In this document: positions 34,561 to 41,780 of the stretch, in pieces | How the letters are laid out: each line of letters opens with the position of its first letter | Numbering within the stretch: position 1 is the stretch's first letter | Notes under the pieces: model-generated | Seen by the model: only the letters and a program-made list of their open reading frames with translations | What the model was told of the DNA's origin: nothing | Databases searched by the model: none | Program-made: the position numbers and the translations under genes | Source of the DNA: Mucilaginibacter rubeus | GTDB lineage: Bacteria; Bacteroidota; Bacteroidia; Sphingobacteriales; Sphingobacteriaceae | Direction: 5' to 3' | NCBI RefSeq assembly: GCF_003286415.2 | Contig: NZ_CP043450.1 | Coordinates: 5,580,001-5,644,000, forward strand | DNA: 64,000 nt

Positions 34561-35516
34561 TAATTATTGTGACGGTTTAGTTTGCGGTTTAAATATAAGG
34601 GGTAAATTACAACATAGGTAACAATAAATACAAGAGATGCAATCATTATAAAACAGCTAAGCCATTTAGGCATTTCTGTATGTCTGGTTACAAAACTCTC
34701 AAATATAGCTGCCATTACAATAATAGGCAATATACCCATCGTGATCTTAAGGCCATCAACAGCCCCTCTTTTTAATGAAACCAAACGGCTGTACGTTTTT
34801 GGGAAAATAATGCTGTTTCCTAATATAAGGCCTGCTGCTCCTGCAATAATGATACAGGATATTTCAAGGGTACCGTGGATCCATATTACCAGTATCGACT
34901 GCAGGCCGAGTCCTTTACTTATAAAAAAATACTGAAATGAGCCCAGCATGATCCCGTTTTTCAGTAGCAGAAATAGCGTACCAACAGAAAAGAACATACC
35001 GGCTACAAAGGTTAACACGGTTATAAACAGGTTATTTTCGGCTATCTGAACAAACATTAAAAAAGGATCCTGATCCTTATAAACCCCAAAAGGATCGCCT
35101 TTGGCTATATTTTCATTGGTCATGTTCACATAACCATCGCCCATGATCATGTTTACAAACGTATTATCATATTTTGCGGATAAAGCACCTATCAGGCAAA
35201 AGGTGATAAAAAAAACAAACGAGATAAGCAGCTGCTTACGGTACTTTGCAAATACCAGGGGCAACTCCAGCATCCAAAACTGAACAAAACGGTTCCTGCT
35301 TTCTTTTTTACTTTTATATATGGATTGGTGAAAACGTGCAGCCAAGCCGTTTAGGTACTTGGTTGTACCTGAGTTTGGATAAAAGGTTTTAGAGTAGGCA
35401 AGGTCGTCGGTAATTATAATAAACTGCTCTGCTAAAACATCCGGATCGTTAGTGGGGATGTTTTCAAACTCTTTCCACTTCCCGGTTCGCTGCTTAATAA
35501 ATAAAGCCTCTCTCAT
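34560..35516 (-). CDS. SpoIIM-family membrane protein
   Basis: A 318-residue protein whose C-terminal two thirds match the stage II sporulation protein M family: about five membrane segments, with NLFITVLTFVAGMFFSVGT, LLKNGIMLGSFQYFF and HGTLEISCIIIAGAAGLILG. The organism is not expected to sporulate; in Bacteroidota this family sits with RDD and MoxR genes. The 90-residue cytoplasmic N-terminus is helical. It is the first gene of the operon and is divergent from the RDD gene across 93 bp. Confidence 0.9.
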   Translation of the reverse strand: MREALFIKQRTGKWKEFENIPTNDPDVLAEQFIIITDDLAYSKTFYPNSGTTKYLNGLAARFHQSIYKSKKESRNRFVQFWMLELPLVFAKYRKQLLISFVFFITFCLIGALSAKYDNTFVNMIMGDGYVNMTNENIAKGDPFGVYKDQDPFLMFVQIAENNLFITVLTFVAGMFFSVGTLFLLLKNGIMLGSFQYFFISKGLGLQSILVIWIHGTLEISCIIIAGAAGLILGNSIIFPKTYSRLVSLKRGAVDGLKITMGILPIIVMAAIFESFVTRHTEMPKWLSCFIMIASLVFIVTYVVIYPLYLNRKLNRHNN

Positions 35517-35595
35517 TAAATTGCAGGTATAATTTTTTGTTTAAAATAACAACAAAAAAGTAATTGGCAATCAATTTAATTTAATTACTGAAACT

Positions 35596-35603
35596 TATAT
35601 TTG
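35596..35603 (+). promoter_or_regulatory. Bacteroidota -7 element (TATATTTG) of the RDD gene
   Basis: A perfect TAnnTTTG match ending 6 nt before the ATG at 35610, in the 93-bp divergent gap with the SpoIIM operon. Confidence 0.6.
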
Positions 35604-35609
35604 TTAGGT

Positions 35610-36353
35610 ATGCAAACAATAGCGATAAAAACAGCACAAAATATTGATATCGATTATGAGGTAGCAGGTCTTGGCGAACGGATACTGGCCCGCCTGATAG
35701 ATTATGCGCTGTACCTTGCTGTATATCTGATTTATATATGGACAAACGGATCAAGTTATCATCCCTCTGTATTTTATAGTTTCACGCTGCCGCAAATATT
35801 ATTTTTGATTTTTTATGGCTTTTATGACATCATTACCGAGCTATTGTTCAACGGACAAAGCTTAGGCAAGTACATTATGAAAATTAAGGTAATAAGCCTT
35901 GATGGGGGCCGCCCGCGCTTAGGACAATATCTGTTACGCTATATTTTCAGATTGATTGATTTTGGGTTAACACTACAAATTGGCGCGATCATATCTGTTG
36001 CCGTTACCGAAAATAAGCAGCGCATTGGCGATATAGTAGCGAACACAACCCTGGTACGCACAAAAACGCGCACCAGCATTGATACATTGAACTTTGTGCA
36101 TATAGAGGAAGATTATCAACCGGTAATTCCGGAAGCGGTAATGCTTGCCGACTCAGATATATCATTGATACATGAAGTGCTTAATCATTTTAATAAAACC
36201 GCCGACGTTATTTTTGTTGACCGCATGGCCGAACGCATATGCAAACAACTTGATATAACTATTCCTCCCGACCTCACTTCGTACAAATTTTTAGTTGCTG
36301 TTTTGAAAGATCACAATTATTATGTGTTAAACGTTAGCCCGCAACTTATTTAA
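35610..36353 (+). CDS. RDD family membrane protein
   Basis: A 247-residue protein. The RDD domain (about 15-160) shows LGERILARLIDYALYLAVYL with the family R and D residues, and a second block SLGKYIMKIKVISLDGG, with VTENKQRIGDIVANTTLV at its end. The hydrophilic C-terminal half has no known domain. RDD genes often flank SpoIIM and MoxR-DUF58 genes, as here. The ATG at 35610 is favoured over an upstream in-frame TTG at 35601, which is part of the -7 element. Confidence 0.88.
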   Translation: MQTIAIKTAQNIDIDYEVAGLGERILARLIDYALYLAVYLIYIWTNGSSYHPSVFYSFTLPQILFLIFYGFYDIITELLFNGQSLGKYIMKIKVISLDGGRPRLGQYLLRYIFRLIDFGLTLQIGAIISVAVTENKQRIGDIVANTTLVRTKTRTSIDTLNFVHIEEDYQPVIPEAVMLADSDISLIHEVLNHFNKTADVIFVDRMAERICKQLDITIPPDLTSYKFLVAVLKDHNYYVLNVSPQLI

Positions 36354-36416
36354 CCCTATCTCAAAATACTTATTTGTAACAGTATATACTTTATTCTTTC
36401 ATAACACTAACTGTAG

Positions 36417-36424
36417 TATCTTTG
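36417..36424 (+). promoter_or_regulatory. Bacteroidota -7 element (TATCTTTG) of sdaA
   Basis: A TAnnTTTG match ending 6 nt before the ATG at 36431, with TTTC at 36397-36400 and a 16-nt spacer as a weak -33 element. Confidence 0.6.
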
Positions 36425-36430
36425 ACACTG

Positions 36431-37858
36431 ATGCAAAGAGAACAGATTTCGGTTTTTGATATGTTTAAGATTGGCATAGGCCCGTCAAGCTCACATACGC
36501 TTGGCCCATGGCGTGCCGCTCAACAGTTTGTACAGTCGCTTGAGCAACAAGGGGTATTGCCGCTGGTGCAGCAGGTTAAGATATTATTATACGGTTCCTT
36601 AGCCAAAACCGGCGTGGGGCACGGTACCGATATAGCCATATTGCTTGGCCTGAGCGGCGATGACCCGGTTACTTTTGAGGTAGACCAGGTAACGCCTAAA
36701 ATTGCGCACATCAAAAGCTCACATCAATTGATACTTGGCGGTGTATTACCTATAAGTTTTTATGCCGAAGATGATTTGCTGTTCCTGTTCAATGAAAGCT
36801 TGCCTTATCATCCCAACGCGGTAACCTTCCAGGCATTTTTGAGTAATGGCAAGGCTGTGTCAGAAACTTATTACTCCATAGGTGGTGGTTTTGTAGTGAA
36901 AGATGGAGCATCCGGCCCGGCTAAAGCTGAGGTAGATCTCCCCTTCCCTATTGACACCGCTTCCGACTTGCTCCATTGGTGCATCAAAACCGGGCTGCGC
37001 ATCTCGGAGGTTGTGGCCGAAAACGAGCTGGCCTGGCGCAGCGAACAGGAAACCCGTACAGGTGCGTTGAATATTTTCAGGGCATTAAAAGAATGCATTT
37101 ATCGCGGCTGCCATACCACCGGTCAACTTCCCGGCGGATTAAATGTGGCAAGGCGTGCCGCTAAACTAAACGCCAGGCTCATCGGCAATAATAAATACAG
37201 CAATTACGATGAGTGGGTAGCAGCCATCAGAAACACAGGCGACAGCTTCAAAAATACATTAGACTGGGTGAGTTGCTTTGCATTGGCCGTTAATGAAGAG
37301 AACGCTTCATTTGGTCGTGTAGTAACCGCACCAACAAACGGTGCTGCAGGCGTAATCCCTGCTGTACTGCAATATTACATTGCTTTTTGCGAAGGCAATA
37401 CCGAACAAAAGATCATCAACTTTTTGTTTACGGCCAGCGAGATCGGTAGTATTTTCAAAAAAGGTGCTACCATATCAGCAGCTATGGGCGGCTGCCAGGC
37501 CGAAATCGGTGTATCATCAGCCATGGCAGCGGCAGCGTTAACCGAATGTATGGGCGGTACCCAACGCCAGGTATTGATGGCAGCAGAGATAGCCATGGAA
37601 CACCACCTCGGCCTCACCTGTGATCCTATAGGCGGATTGGTACAGGTGCCCTGCATCGAACGTAATACCATGGGCGCCATCAAAGCGATAACAGCTTCGC
37701 AGCTCGCCCTTCAAAGCAATCCTGAAAAAGCTAAGGTAAGTCTTGATGCCGTGGTAAAAACCATGTGGCAAACCGCATTGGATATGAACTCGAAATACAA
37801 GGAAACGAGTGACGGCGGGTTGGCAATTAATATTCCTATTAGTTTGCCGGAGTGTTAG
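36431..37858 (+). CDS. sdaA: L-serine ammonia-lyase, single-chain iron-sulfur type
   Basis: A 475-residue enzyme that deaminates L-serine to pyruvate and ammonia with a [4Fe-4S] cluster. It starts with the classic QISVFDMFKIGIGPSSSHT of the beta domain. The catalytic alpha domain shows TAPTNGAAGVIPAVLQYY-like sequence (APTNGAAGVIPAVLQ) and the cluster cysteines in MGGCQAEIGVSSAMA, LTCDPIGG and VQVPCIERNTMGA. Beta and alpha parts are fused in one chain, as in the E. coli type. The ATG at 36431 is used because a TTG at 36422 lies in the probable promoter. The gene is convergent with the RES toxin gene, 5 bp apart. Confidence 0.95.
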   Translation: MQREQISVFDMFKIGIGPSSSHTLGPWRAAQQFVQSLEQQGVLPLVQQVKILLYGSLAKTGVGHGTDIAILLGLSGDDPVTFEVDQVTPKIAHIKSSHQLILGGVLPISFYAEDDLLFLFNESLPYHPNAVTFQAFLSNGKAVSETYYSIGGGFVVKDGASGPAKAEVDLPFPIDTASDLLHWCIKTGLRISEVVAENELAWRSEQETRTGALNIFRALKECIYRGCHTTGQLPGGLNVARRAAKLNARLIGNNKYSNYDEWVAAIRNTGDSFKNTLDWVSCFALAVNEENASFGRVVTAPTNGAAGVIPAVLQYYIAFCEGNTEQKIINFLFTASEIGSIFKKGATISAAMGGCQAEIGVSSAMAAAALTECMGGTQRQVLMAAEIAMEHHLGLTCDPIGGLVQVPCIERNTMGAIKAITASQLALQSNPEKAKVSLDAVVKTMWQTALDMNSKYKETSDGGLAINIPISLPEC

Positions 37859-37863
37859 AGGAT

Positions 37864-38325
37864 TTACTTTTTAAACAGCCTTGAATCAAATTGAAAAAAA
37901 CCTGTAGCTGTAATTTTTACTGATTTAAAATCGATGTGCAAAGGATTTAGTAAGTAATTAAAATCGCCGGCAACAGTAGCCGATGGTACCTGCATTACCA
38001 AATACTTGTTAGCTTTTACAAAGCTGTCCCCAAGTTGTTGTGTTGCTTTTATCAATGGGTTACTGTTCCATTTTTCTGGTAATTGATCAGCAGCGGGCTT
38101 AAAAACTTCTGAATTATCAGGCAATTCAATAGTTACCATAAAATAATCAGCGGGCATTAACCCAAGTGGTGTATGTACCGCAACTTCAAGTACAGCCAAT
38201 GCACGTGATGAAGAAGTGTAAACTACAGCGGTTCCCTTACTGTTCCATCGACCGCCGTTTAGTTCGGCCCCTCTGCCACTTAAATCATTAATGTAAGCCT
38301 GTTTACTTAAACGATAAACGATCAT
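37864..38325 (-). CDS. RES-domain toxin
   Basis: A 153-residue protein of the RES family. The conserved Arg, Glu and Ser positions fit: GAELNGGRWNSKGTAVVYTS, the Glu in ALAVLEVAVH, and the Ser in VPSATVAGDFNYLLNP. Characterised RES toxins degrade NAD+. The start overlaps the end of the antitoxin gene by 4 bp, giving the usual order antitoxin then toxin. It is convergent with sdaA, 5 bp away. Confidence 0.92.
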   Translation of the reverse strand: MIVYRLSKQAYINDLSGRGAELNGGRWNSKGTAVVYTSSSRALAVLEVAVHTPLGLMPADYFMVTIELPDNSEVFKPAADQLPEKWNSNPLIKATQQLGDSFVKANKYLVMQVPSATVAGDFNYLLNPLHIDFKSVKITATGFFQFDSRLFKK

Positions 38326-38729
38326 GCAAGTATACCATGTTCGATCCGCCCTAATTCATCGCGAATCATGTTGATACCAAAGGCTGTATCCAAAAGTTCT
38401 TTAGGCTTTACTCCACCCAGGGGTATACTTTGGTAATCCATCCAGGCATAAAACTTGTTTTCATCGCCAAAAACCTCTATGCCTTTTTTATAAAGTAACT
38501 CGATCATCACTATCTTTTCAGAATAGATGGGGTCAAAAGTTTTATTTTCTTTTTTGTAGCGCTGAATTGTACGTTCGGAAAGATGTAGGTACGAAGCCCA
38601 GTCATCTATGTTAAAATGGATATAATTTGATAATTTAGTAAGGTAAGGAAATGAAATCCCCTCCCTCACCATCGAGGTTAAATTAACCTCATCATCATCA
38701 AGAAATTTATAGGGTTTTGGAGTGCTCAT
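38322..38729 (-). CDS. Xre/MbcA/ParS-type antitoxin (DUF2384)
   Basis: A 135-residue protein with an N-terminal Xre-like helix-turn-helix (IDDWASYLHLSERTIQRYKK) and a C-terminal toxin-binding DUF2384 part (PLGGVKPKELLDTAFGINMI then RDELGRIEHGILA). It neutralises the RES toxin and probably represses the operon. Palindromic sequences lie just upstream (38743-38772). Confidence 0.92.
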   Translation of the reverse strand: MSTPKPYKFLDDDEVNLTSMVREGISFPYLTKLSNYIHFNIDDWASYLHLSERTIQRYKKENKTFDPIYSEKIVMIELLYKKGIEVFGDENKFYAWMDYQSIPLGGVKPKELLDTAFGINMIRDELGRIEHGILA

Positions 38730-38742
38730 AACTTCTTTGTAA

Positions 38743-38772
38743 ATTGACTATAAATTTACGACAATTGTCAAT
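38743..38772. promoter_or_regulatory. Promoter/operator of the RES-Xre operon
   Basis: Inverted repeat ATTGAC (38743-38748) and GTCAAT (38767-38772) with an inner perfect palindrome GACAATTGTC (38760-38769). On the minus strand a TAAATTTA element (38751-38758), one base from the -7 consensus, lies 21 nt before the antitoxin start. Autoregulation by the antitoxin is likely. Confidence 0.5.
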
Positions 38773-38788
38773 AAAATACAAAACCAAT

Positions 38789-39508
38789 TTACTTCTTAGC
38801 AAAAACAGCCCCCACATCTACCTTCAACTTATCCACCCACATCCCATACATTTTACCGGAGGGGTGTAACCCGTCATCGGCCAATAGAGAAAGGTCATGT
38901 GCTGCCAATTTGGATATACCGGTTATCTCAACGTAATTGACTTTGGCATTACTACTTATTTCTCGGTTAATGTCGTTAAACTGATCTATCTCGGGACCTA
39001 TCACTGCATCATTACCATGGGCAAAAGGTGTAACACCATAGTCAGGGATTGATAGTACAAACACATGTTCCCTGATACCGCCTGCAAATTTGATAGCAGT
39101 GTTTAAAACCTGTTCAAACTTAACGCGATAGTTTTCCTGGCTCAATCCGCCGTATTGATCGTTAACACCTATCAGCAGGGTAACCACATCATATGTATTG
39201 CTTTTAACATCACTTTTATCAATAGCCTCAATCAATTGATCGGTTGTCCAACCGGTTCGGGCGATGATAGTCGGGGCATTTACTTTAAAACCTTGCAGCT
39301 GGTTAGCCAATTGGTTGGGAAAAGCCTGATCAATAGGAACAGACTGCCCAATAGTATATGAGTCGCCGAGGGCAAGGTATGTTAAGGTATCCTGTATCAC
39401 TGTAACTGGTTTTGACGGGGGATTATAACTAACCGGCGCAGGCATATTTTTCCCTGCACAAGCCGATAAAGTGAACGCTGTAAATAAACTTAAAATTACT
39501 CCCCTCAT
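38789..39508 (-). CDS. SGNH-hydrolase-family lipoprotein
   Basis: A 239-residue lipoprotein (lipobox LSAC at about 15-18) of the GDSL/SGNH hydrolase family. Block I YLALGDSYTIGQ, block III LLIGVNDQYGG and block V DDGLHPSGKMYGMW are all present. It probably acts on acyl esters in the periplasm or at the outer membrane. It abuts lipB, whose stop overlaps the first base of this gene, so the two are likely co-transcribed. Confidence 0.88.
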   Translation of the reverse strand: MRGVILSLFTAFTLSACAGKNMPAPVSYNPPSKPVTVIQDTLTYLALGDSYTIGQSVPIDQAFPNQLANQLQGFKVNAPTIIARTGWTTDQLIEAIDKSDVKSNTYDVVTLLIGVNDQYGGLSQENYRVKFEQVLNTAIKFAGGIREHVFVLSIPDYGVTPFAHGNDAVIGPEIDQFNDINREISSNAKVNYVEITGISKLAAHDLSLLADDGLHPSGKMYGMWVDKLKVDVGAVFAKK

Positions 39509-40266
39509 TATAATATCTCCATACCAAAAAGTACGGAAATATGATGTTTCAGGTTTTTTTTAACTTCATTAATATCAACGTCTTGCCCAAGTTCCTGCTG
39601 CATAGAAGTTACTGCCTTATCGTCGATGCCGCAGGGCACTATGTTTTTAAAATAGCTAAGATCGGTATTTACATTTAAAGCGAGGCCATGCATGGTTACC
39701 CAACGGCTGCAGCGTACACCCATGGCACATATTTTACGGGCTTTTTCATTATCGGCGTCAAACCAAACACCGGTATATCCTTCATACCGGCCAGCATTTA
39801 AACCAAAATCAGCCAGGGTCAGGATCACCGCTTCTTCCAGCGTACGCAAATACAGGTGAATGTCGGTAAAAAAATTGTCGAGATCGAGGATTGGGTATGA
39901 TACAATTTGACCCGGACCATGGTAGGTAATATCGCCACCGCGGTTTATCGGATAGTAAACGGCGTGTTTTTCTTTCAGGCCTTCCTCATCTAACAGTAAA
40001 TGTTCAGGCTTACCGCTTTTGCCTAAAGTATATACGTGCGGATGCTCACAAAATACCAGGTAGTTGAAAGTTTCATCGGCCTCAATAGTATCGTAAGCTA
40101 CGCCGGCACCTCCATCTTTAGCTGCTGCTTCGTAGGCCGTTTCGCGGTTACGGTTTTCAATTTTGGTTTTAACCGTTTCGCTAAAAATAGATTCCTGTTT
40201 ATCCCAGGCTTGCTGGTAGTCGATCAGGCCCCAGTCCTGAAAAAATACTTTTTTGTTTTTCATCAC
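39508..40266 (-). CDS. lipB: Octanoyl-ACP:protein N-octanoyltransferase LipB
   Basis: A 252-residue enzyme that moves octanoate from acyl carrier protein to lipoyl domains. The motifs are FCEHPHVYTLGKSG, INRGGDITYHGPGQIVSYPI, the Lys in ARKICAMGVRCSRWVTMHG and the catalytic Cys in NIVPCGIDDKAVTS. It is longer than E. coli LipB (213) because of an insertion of about 30 residues near 35-70. It sits between the phosphopantetheinyl transferase gene, which overlaps it by 4 bp, and the SGNH lipoprotein gene. Confidence 0.95.
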   Translation of the reverse strand: MMKNKKVFFQDWGLIDYQQAWDKQESIFSETVKTKIENRNRETAYEAAAKDGGAGVAYDTIEADETFNYLVFCEHPHVYTLGKSGKPEHLLLDEEGLKEKHAVYYPINRGGDITYHGPGQIVSYPILDLDNFFTDIHLYLRTLEEAVILTLADFGLNAGRYEGYTGVWFDADNEKARKICAMGVRCSRWVTMHGLALNVNTDLSYFKNIVPCGIDDKAVTSMQQELGQDVDINEVKKNLKHHISVLFGMEIL

Positions 40267-40904
40267 TCGCCCTTTACGTAGCCTATCATATAATCTTCAT
40301 ACTGCATATAGCCTACAGTATAATCGATAACATTATTTTTTTTATGCAATTGTGCATTTACCACCCCGTGGTGTTCAAACTGAAACGGCTCCAGGAGAAT
40401 GTTGTCGGCAAAAGAAACTTCTTTTTGTCCGTTGCATTTATAAACAGCCTCTTTGGCGCACCAGCAAACATATAACTGTTCTATTTTTTGCCTGCCGCCT
40501 ATAAAGGCCAGCTCTTGTTTGCGCATAAACTTATTGGCAATACGTTCAACCTTTTGCTTTATCTGTTCAATATCAATTCCAACCTTATGCGTTTTGCTGA
40601 TCATTACAGCGGCATAATCAAAAGAATGACTTAAGGAGATATGATAAGGCAGGTTTACCAGGTAAGGTTTACCATGTTCATCAACCTTACAGTCGATATA
40701 CTCGTCGGTGCGAAGCATTTTACGCAGCAGTACACGGGTACCCAGCCAGTGCAGGTGGCGCTTGCCATTGCTCAGGCTCTCCACAAAATCTTTCTCCTGC
40801 TGGTTAAGTTGTAACTGGCTGTACAGGTCTGTAGCCTCCTCTTCGATACGCCAGAGTGCAAACTCGGTATCATCATCAATACGCTGCCTGTATGCTATCG
40901 CCAT
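40263..40904 (-). CDS. 4'-phosphopantetheinyl transferase superfamily protein
   Basis: A 213-residue protein with the signature ISLSHSFDYAAVMIS, GIDIEQIKQKVERIA and the downstream WCAKEAVYKCNGQKEVSF with the Mg-binding acidic residues. It is of the Sfp/EntD class, transferring the phosphopantetheine arm to a carrier protein. The ATG at 40904 is chosen over an upstream TTG at 40943; a TATGTTTG -7 element (minus strand) lies near 40923-40931 between them. It overlaps lipB by 4 bp, which may reflect acyl-carrier-related metabolism. Confidence 0.88.
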   Translation of the reverse strand: MAIAYRQRIDDDTEFALWRIEEEATDLYSQLQLNQQEKDFVESLSNGKRHLHWLGTRVLLRKMLRTDEYIDCKVDEHGKPYLVNLPYHISLSHSFDYAAVMISKTHKVGIDIEQIKQKVERIANKFMRKQELAFIGGRQKIEQLYVCWCAKEAVYKCNGQKEVSFADNILLEPFQFEHHGVVNAQLHKKNNVIDYTVGYMQYEDYMIGYVKGE

Positions 40905-41115
40905 AAAAGTAAAATTGCAAAATAGGATGCAAACATATGTCAAAAAATATTAAATTGTATAACTGCAACTACATATTCATAATCAACTGACATATATGTG
41001 GTTTGGGAGTAGTTTTAGCGCTATATCAACGCATTTCGCTTTCCCATATTGTTCACAAAAGCCGGAGGCAATTGGGCTAATTTTTATAATTTAGCGGCAG
41101 CAATAACCTGCCCGT

Positions 41116-41652
41116 ATGATACTATCTGATAAGCGCATCCTCGAAGAAATTGAACAAGGCCATATTATTATTGAACCATTTAACCGCGAGTACCTCGGTA
41201 CCAACTCGTACGATGTGCATTTGGGTAAATATTTAGCTACTTACCGTAACAGGGTGCTCGATGCTAAAGTTCATAACGAGATTGATGGTTTTGAAATTCC
41301 TAAAGATGGCTTTGTGCTTCAGCCAAATACACTTTACCTGGGCGTAACCATGGAGTACACCGAAACCCACCGTCATGTGCCGTTTTTGGAAGGCAAATCA
41401 AGTACCGGGCGTTTAGGTATTGATATCCATGCAACCGCTGGCAAGGGCGATGTTGGTTTCTGCAATACCTGGACACTTGAAATTTCATGCGCTCAGCCGG
41501 TACGAATTTATCCGGGCATGCCAATCGGTCAGCTTATTTATTTTGTGGTTGAAGGCGAAATTGAAACTTTATATAACAGTAAAGCCAACGCCAAATACAA
41601 CAACCCGACTACCCGCCCGGTTGAAAGTATGATGTGGAAGAATAAATGGTAG
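41116..41652 (+). CDS. dcd: dCTP deaminase
   Basis: A 178-residue enzyme of the dUTPase superfamily that converts dCTP to dUTP for thymidylate supply. Motifs: LGTNSYDVHLGK, FLEGKSSTGRLGIDIHATAGKG, and WTLEISCAQPVRIYPGMPIG. The catalytic Glu is in NTWTLEISC. The length is typical of Bacteroidota dcd. It is followed by a heptad-word hairpin and the first macroglobulin/plug gene. Confidence 0.93.
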   Translation: MILSDKRILEEIEQGHIIIEPFNREYLGTNSYDVHLGKYLATYRNRVLDAKVHNEIDGFEIPKDGFVLQPNTLYLGVTMEYTETHRHVPFLEGKSSTGRLGIDIHATAGKGDVGFCNTWTLEISCAQPVRIYPGMPIGQLIYFVVEGEIETLYNSKANAKYNNPTTRPVESMMWKNKW

Positions 41653-41663
41653 TTTTTTAAGCC

Positions 41664-41748
41664 CAAAGTCTCAAGTCGAAAGTCTTAAGTCATGAGCATA
41701 AAGCAAGACTTTTGACTTAAGACCAAGAACTTCAGACTTAGTACTTTT
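41664..41748. repeat. Heptad-word hairpin, locus D
   Basis: Left arm 41664-41698 in exact 7-nt units: CAAAGTC, TCAAGTC, GAAAGTC, TTAAGTC, ATGAGCA. Right arm 41707-41748: GACTTTT, GACTTAA, GACCAAG, AACTTCA, GACTTAG, TACTTTT. The arms are near reverse complements with the core AAGTC/GACTT. It lies between dcd and the next gene on the same strand. Confidence 0.88.
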
Positions 41749-41780
41749 TGCGTATCTTGGTAGTCAACATTTTACTACCT

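Noticed and set aside
34560..35516. A sporulation role for the SpoIIM-like protein
   Set aside because: The gene belongs to the MoxR-RDD cluster and no other sporulation gene is present.
36422..36424. TTG as the start of sdaA
   Set aside because: It is inside the TATCTTTG element; the ATG at 36431 gives the normal N-terminus.
41664..41748. A CRISPR-like array
   Set aside because: Units are 7 nt and contiguous with no spacers; the two arms are complementary, so it is a hairpin.
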